From assembly GCA_020060215.1 (NCBI GenBank), contig JAGVAP010000057.1, positions 1 to 45,627 on the forward strand: a stretch of 45,627 nt of DNA. The letters are read 5' to 3'. A program made the position numbers and the translations under genes. The stretch is from Deltaproteobacteria bacterium (GTDB taxonomy: Bacteria > Desulfobacterota > DSM-4660 > Desulfatiglandales > HGW-15). Of this stretch, positions 41,609 through 45,627 are shown piece after piece. Under the pieces are notes generated by a model. The model was not told the DNA's origin, made no database searches, and saw nothing but the letters and a program-made list of their open reading frames with translations. The stretch's first letter is position 1. Each line of letters begins with the position of its first letter.

Positions 41609-42427
41609 CTACGTCACTCCGGCACACTGAAGAGCGGCCTCCAACCCCTCCTTCCAGCCGCGGCTCCCCGGGAAACGGGGTCTGAGCAGGCCCGGGATCT
41701 CCGGATCCTCCATGGATCCGTCCTGGGGAGGAATCAGGACCGGGATGTCGACCCTGTGGAGCATGGGAAGGTCGTTGGCACTGTCTCCGAGGCCCACCGT
41801 CAAGGGAGGGCGGCACCCCTCTTCGGAGTACAACATCAGGACACGCTCCACGGCCTTTCCTTTGTCCTGCCCAAACATCATCAGGTGGTGGAATCGCCCC
41901 CCCTTCACCACGTTCAGCCCCTCATTCCAGGCCAACTCCCGGAGCAGCGGCAGCTGCCCCGGGTCGTCGAGAAGGACAGGCTCCGTAAACTCCCTCTGCT
42001 TGGCCAGTAAGGCCTTTTCCACAGGCAGGCCGGTGATCGTGGAGACCCCCTCCGCCGAGAGGTCCCCGAACCCCGTGAGCGGCACCTGGGACCTGATCTT
42101 TTGCACAAAAGCCCGGATCGTCCGGTAGGGTTTCCCCAGGGTAATCACCAGGTAGGACGGCCTTTCAGCTGGGCCGGCGGTTTCGCCGTCTCCCAGGGGG
42201 AAGAATATGGCGCCCCCGTTCTCGACAATGAAGGGGCCCTGGATCCCGAGCTCCTGCTGGAGCCTTTCCACCTCGCTTCTGGTCTTGCTCGTCGTGAAGA
42301 TGAGCGGTATGCGCTCTTTTTGGATCCTGCGCAAAGCCGGCGCGGCGTGCACGCAGGAGTAATCCTGGTCGAGAAGGCTTCCGTCCAGATCGGTGAAGAC
42401 CAGGACAGGAGATCGACCCGTTTGCAT
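41609..42427 (-). CDS. HAD phosphatase, mannosyl-/glucosyl-3-phosphoglycerate phosphatase family
   Basis: A 272-aa HAD-IIB phosphatase. The nucleophile Asp13 and acid Asp15 are in VFTDLDGSLLD, motif II is IFTTSKTRSEV, the cap has LTGFGDLSAEGVSTITGL, and motif IV is VGLGDSANDLPML. The MPGP family removes the phosphate from mannosyl- or glucosyl-3-phosphoglycerate to give the free solute. GGAAGGGGGGA precedes the ATG. It is the first gene of a minus-strand group with two glycosyltransferases, one GpgS-like, which supports the assignment. Confidence 0.8.
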   Translation of the reverse strand: MQTGRSPVLVFTDLDGSLLDQDYSCVHAAPALRRIQKERIPLIFTTSKTRSEVERLQQELGIQGPFIVENGGAIFFPLGDGETAGPAERPSYLVITLGKPYRTIRAFVQKIRSQVPLTGFGDLSAEGVSTITGLPVEKALLAKQREFTEPVLLDDPGQLPLLRELAWNEGLNVVKGGRFHHLMMFGQDKGKAVERVLMLYSEEGCRPPLTVGLGDSANDLPMLHRVDIPVLIPPQDGSMEDPEIPGLLRPRFPGSRGWKEGLEAALQCAGVT

Positions 42428-42679
42428 GAGATCCCCCCTTCCTCTGGCAAGCTCAAGTTAACAGCCGTTAACCTACCACAGAAGTCCTCCTCTTGTCAAA
42501 CGATTCCATCGGGCGGATCCAGGTATCATCCTGTAACCACCCACAAAACCACGATTTTCCCCCAGGCGTCTTTTTTTTGTCCTTCCCTTGCTTTTGGATT
42601 GCCTCCCTCGTCAATTGTTGTCATCGTAAGGATCGATTCGGGGGAGATGAATCGGTACGGAATCGGAGAGACATTCCCT

Positions 42680-44224
42680 ATGAGCGGGTTTCATTCAAGA
42701 AAGATCCGGGCTTCTTGCCTGATCCTGGCAGGAGGACAAGGCAGGCGGCTGACGCCCGACAAGCCCCTGCTGGAAATCAACCGGAGGTCGATCATCGAAA
42801 GGACGGCGGGCGTGGCGGTTTCCCTGTTCGAAGAAGTGCTTCTGGTCACCAATACACCGCAGAAATACGGCTTCCTCATCCTGCCCCTGGTAACCGACGA
42901 GCGCAACGGCTGCGGTCCCCTGATGGGAATCTACAGCGGGCTTCGCAGGATCAGGCACGAAGTGGCTTTTGTTTGCGCAGCGGATATGCCTTTTCTGAAC
43001 GAAGGGGTGATCCGGTCCCAGTTCCTCGAACTCGGCTCGTTCGAGATCGTGGTCCCCTGCCCGAGGGGAAAGCCCGAGTTCCTGCACGCCTTCTACAGCA
43101 AAAGGTGCCTGCCCGCCATGCGGGAAAGCCTGGATGCCGATCTCTTCAAGATCGAACCGCTGACAAGGTGCTGCAAGACACTTCAGTTGAACCATGACTG
43201 GTTCGCCCGCCGTGGATTGACGGGACAGATGGATCTCGCCTTTGCGAACATCAACACGATAGGGGACTATCGCCGCTGGCTCGGTCCGGGGGAGGAGGGG
43301 AAAGGGCCGGAGGAGATCGGGGCCTTGAGGCTGAAGAGTCCCGCTACCGGCGCGGACGCGCTGAACGCCGTTTCGCCCGAAGTCCTGGAGGAGATTCGCC
43401 GGACCTTGGTCGAGCAGGAGACCGCCTATCATCGAGAGTCGGCGGAAGAGACGTTCTCAAGCCTTTGGGCCCACAGCTCCCGGGTCGGTCGAATCGCCCT
43501 CCGGATCGCAAGGAAAGAGGGGCTGGAGGAAGGACCGGCCCTGCTCGCGGGCCTGTTGCACGACCTCGGAAAGTTCGCTCAGGGAATCTATCATGAAGAT
43601 GACATCCCGGAGGAGAGAAATGCCGTCCGGATCGCGGAACGGATCCTTTCAGGAACAGCCTATGAGAGGTGGATCCCGGTCATCGGCGAGGCCATCCTTT
43701 CCACGTACCTGGAGGGTGAGGCGACCAGTGATATCGGTCGAGTGGTGTACGATGCCGATTGTCTCGACAAGCTGGGAAACATGGGGGTGGCCCAGTTCTT
43801 CACCAAGAAGGCGCTGCGGCGGCAGTATCTGGACGACGATGTCATGATCCGGATCAGTGTCGAGCTGACCTATGCCCATCACGCCCCGGATACCCTGAAG
43901 ACGGCCACCGGCAGATCCCTCGCAAGGGGGCGGAGCCTCAGGACCCGCAGGTTCTACGACGAGCTCCTGGAGGAATGGGAGGAGCTGGGAGTCGGCGCCT
44001 TCAACATCCTCGAGGAGGAGATCGCGGGCATCCACTGCATCCTCGTGGTCCCCTGTGCGTGCCCCTGCGGCGGCCGGCTCGAACTCGAATCCGACATCCT
44101 GGATTCCGTCAAGTGCAGGTCGGTCGTCGTGAAGGTTCGATGTGAGGAGTGTCGAAAAAAGATCGAGTTTTCCTTCTGTCTCCCGAACGTCAAGGGTCTG
44201 CCCCGGAGACGGACGTGCCGGTGA
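42680..44224 (+). CDS. MobA-like nucleotidyltransferase fused to HD domain and zinc motif
   Basis: A 514-aa three-part protein. Residues 10-200 are MobA-like (molybdenum cofactor guanylyltransferase): LILAGGQGRRLTPDKPLLEI and VCAADMPFL. Residues 255-410 are an HD phosphohydrolase with His265 (LWAHSSR), His294-Asp295 (GLLHDLGK) and a later DADCLDKLGN and YAHHAPD. Residues 455-500 form a Cys-rich end (CACPC, Cys479, CEEC), likely a zinc ribbon. I chose the ATG at 42680 with GGAGAG nine bases upstream; an ATG at 42647 is possible. It may make the bis-MGD cofactor for molybdenum enzymes such as the one at 34012; the HD role is unknown. Confidence 0.8.
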   Translation: MSGFHSRKIRASCLILAGGQGRRLTPDKPLLEINRRSIIERTAGVAVSLFEEVLLVTNTPQKYGFLILPLVTDERNGCGPLMGIYSGLRRIRHEVAFVCAADMPFLNEGVIRSQFLELGSFEIVVPCPRGKPEFLHAFYSKRCLPAMRESLDADLFKIEPLTRCCKTLQLNHDWFARRGLTGQMDLAFANINTIGDYRRWLGPGEEGKGPEEIGALRLKSPATGADALNAVSPEVLEEIRRTLVEQETAYHRESAEETFSSLWAHSSRVGRIALRIARKEGLEEGPALLAGLLHDLGKFAQGIYHEDDIPEERNAVRIAERILSGTAYERWIPVIGEAILSTYLEGEATSDIGRVVYDADCLDKLGNMGVAQFFTKKALRRQYLDDDVMIRISVELTYAHHAPDTLKTATGRSLARGRSLRTRRFYDELLEEWEELGVGAFNILEEEIAGIHCILVVPCACPCGGRLELESDILDSVKCRSVVVKVRCEECRKKIEFSFCLPNVKGLPRRRTCR

Positions 44225-44234
44225 TCGTTCGCCG

Positions 44235-45627
44235 TCAGTTTTGCTCGGCCGGCTCATCGACGGGAAGCTGCTTTCCAAGATGCTTCTTCAGGCGATGCCG
44301 CAGTGTATTTCGGCTGATGCCGAGCATTCCCGCTGCCTTGACCTGGTTGTTCCCGCATTCTTCGAGCGCCTTGAGGATGATCGTCTCTTCCACCATTTCA
44401 ATGATGTTGGCATGGATGCCCTGCTTTGAAAGACGCAGGATGTCGGGCAGGACCGCTTGCAGTTTCTCTCTCAGGCTGTCCATCAATTGCTCATGATTCA
44501 ATGGTTGGGGGAGGTGCTCTTTCCGGCCGTCCGGCAGCTGGATGTGCTCTTCCGTGAGAATATCGCCGGTGCACAGGAGAATGGCCCTGCGGATACAGTT
44601 TTCCAGCTCGCGAATGTTGCCCGGCCAGGGATAGGCGCAGAACTGCTCCAGCACGGCCTCGGAGACATGCCGGATGGGTTTGTCATATTCTGCCCCGAAT
44701 CGCGCGATGAAGTACTCCGTCAGTTCCGGGATATCCTCGGCCCGTTTCCTCAACGGCGGAAGCTCGATGGTGATCACCTTCAACCGCCAGTACAGATCTT
44801 CCCTGAACAGGCCGTTCCGGACGGCCGAAGCCAGATCCTTGTTGGTGGCGGCGATGATGCGGACATCGATCCTGATCGGTCCCCTGCCGCCGAGCCTCTC
44901 GAACTCGCCCTCCTGCAGGACCCGGAGCAATTTGGCCTGCAGCGCCATGGACATATCGCCGATCTCATCCAGGAAGCAGGTACCGCCGTCGCATCGTTCG
45001 ATCTTGCCGATCCGGGTCTGGTGCGCCCCGGTGAAGGCGCCCCGCTCATAGCCGAACAGCTCGCTCTCGAAGAGCTGTTCCGGGATGGCGGCGCAATTGA
45101 TGGCGAGAAAGGGCCTGTCCTTTCTCCGGCTGTGATGATAGATGGCCCTGGCCGCCAGCTCCTTGCCTGTGCCGCTTTCGCCGGTGAGCAGGACCGCCAC
45201 ATCCTTCTCGGCGATCTGGCCGATGGTCTTGTAGACGGCCTCCATCTTCCTGCTCCGGCCGACCATCTTCAAGGTCCCCTTGGGCGGGGCCGCCTTCACG
45301 GTCGAGACGGAATCGGGCAGGCAGACGATCTCCTTCATCCGGCGATTCAGATCCAGGGCCTCGCTGACCACACGGCTGAGCTCCTGCCTTTCGAACGGTT
45401 TGCTCAGATAATCATACGCCCCCCTCTTCATGGCTTCGATGGCCGTGTCGGTGTTGCCGTATGCGGTCATGATGATGATCGGCGTCTTGACCTGGCCTTC
45501 CCGGATCTTCGTCAGCGTCTCCAGCCCGTTCATCCCCGGCATCTTGTAGTCCAGCAGGATCAGATCAAAGCCTTCTTCGCCGACGGTTCTGATGGCGTGT
45601 TCGCCGCTCAGGCAGATGGTCACCGAG
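44235..45627 (-). CDS. Sigma-54-dependent response regulator (NtrC family), cut by the window edge
   Basis: At least 462 residues of an NtrC-type activator; the start lies to the right of the window. The receiver domain has its phospho-acceptor Asp in LILLDYKMPGMNG and Lys in YLSKPFERQEL; about 30 N-terminal residues are missing. The AAA+ domain follows with Walker A (GESGTGKE), the sigma-54 contact loop GAFTGA, Walker B (GGTCFLDEIGD) and WPGNIRELEN. The C-terminal Fis-type helix-turn-helix is ALEECGNNQVKAAGMLGISR. A partner histidine kinase probably lies beyond the edge. Its stop is ten bases from the convergent MobA fusion. Its targets are unknown. Confidence 0.93.
   Translation of the reverse strand, partial: SVTICLSGEHAIRTVGEEGFDLILLDYKMPGMNGLETLTKIREGQVKTPIIIMTAYGNTDTAIEAMKRGAYDYLSKPFERQELSRVVSEALDLNRRMKEIVCLPDSVSTVKAAPPKGTLKMVGRSRKMEAVYKTIGQIAEKDVAVLLTGESGTGKELAARAIYHHSRRKDRPFLAINCAAIPEQLFESELFGYERGAFTGAHQTRIGKIERCDGGTCFLDEIGDMSMALQAKLLRVLQEGEFERLGGRGPIRIDVRIIAATNKDLASAVRNGLFREDLYWRLKVITIELPPLRKRAEDIPELTEYFIARFGAEYDKPIRHVSEAVLEQFCAYPWPGNIRELENCIRRAILLCTGDILTEEHIQLPDGRKEHLPQPLNHEQLMDSLREKLQAVLPDILRLSKQGIHANIIEMVEETIILKALEECGNNQVKAAGMLGISRNTLRHRLKKHLGKQLPVDEPAEQN

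Noticed and set aside
1..45627. CRISPR array, tRNA or rRNA genes
   Set aside because: No regularly spaced direct repeats and no tRNA or rRNA signature were seen when reading the gaps on both strands.

Overview
The window is GC-rich, gene-dense bacterial chromosome. The mix of genes suggests an anaerobic or microaerophilic Desulfobacterota-type (deltaproteobacterial) organism: a C-GCAxxG-C-C family redox protein, DsrE-type proteins, a CoA-disulfide reductase with a rhodanese domain, HiPIP, ACR3 with an AhpD-like protein, a likely selenoprotein, a molybdopterin enzyme and a sigma-54 response regulator. This placement is inference from gene content; there is no rRNA or other taxonomic marker.

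Layout. 1-11 kb: HD phosphohydrolase, a MITE-like element with 28-bp inverted ends, an unrecognised 353-aa protein, hemerythrin-like protein, C-GCAxxG-C-C protein, an unusual HiPIP (fourth Cys is Ser), DedA, alanine aminotransferase AlaA, a methyltransferase, DUF2892 plus CoA-disulfide reductase, a frameshifted substrate-binding protein, a secreted DsrE protein and a decayed sterol desaturase. 11.6-17.8 kb: an arsenic island, promoter-arsR-permease-small remnant-thioredoxin-arsM-CcdA-AhpD-like-ACR3-broken arsC. Here arsM is interrupted by an in-frame TGA exactly at the third arsenic-binding cysteine, with a bacterial SECIS-like hairpin 20 nt downstream. I read it as a selenocysteine ArsM, and it is the best candidate for something special in the window.

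17.7-25.7 kb (minus strand): a compact biosynthetic operon of a TylF-like methyltransferase, a one-module NRPS (C-A-PCP, predicted serine) and a one-module PKS (KS-AT-ACP-TE, predicted malonyl, Cys-type thioesterase). It meets the arsenic island in a chimeric arsC/glutamine-synthetase fragment. 25.7-33.8 kb: a repeat-rich spacer, small conserved hypotheticals, DUF389, a helix-hairpin-helix/DUF4142 fusion, amidohydrolase, DUF2795, DUF2254, an IS91-type transposase relic, an RRM protein and a cold-shock protein with a clear terminator.

34-45.6 kb: a molybdopterin oxidoreductase with a Trm112-like methyltransferase, a triple zinc-knuckle mini-protein followed by a strong terminator, a PEMT-like membrane protein, and a probable glucosylglycerate-type compatible-solute cluster (two glycosyltransferases and a HAD phosphatase) with repeats inside it. 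The window closes with a MobA-HD-zinc fusion and a sigma-54 response regulator cut by the window edge. No tRNA, rRNA or CRISPR array was seen.
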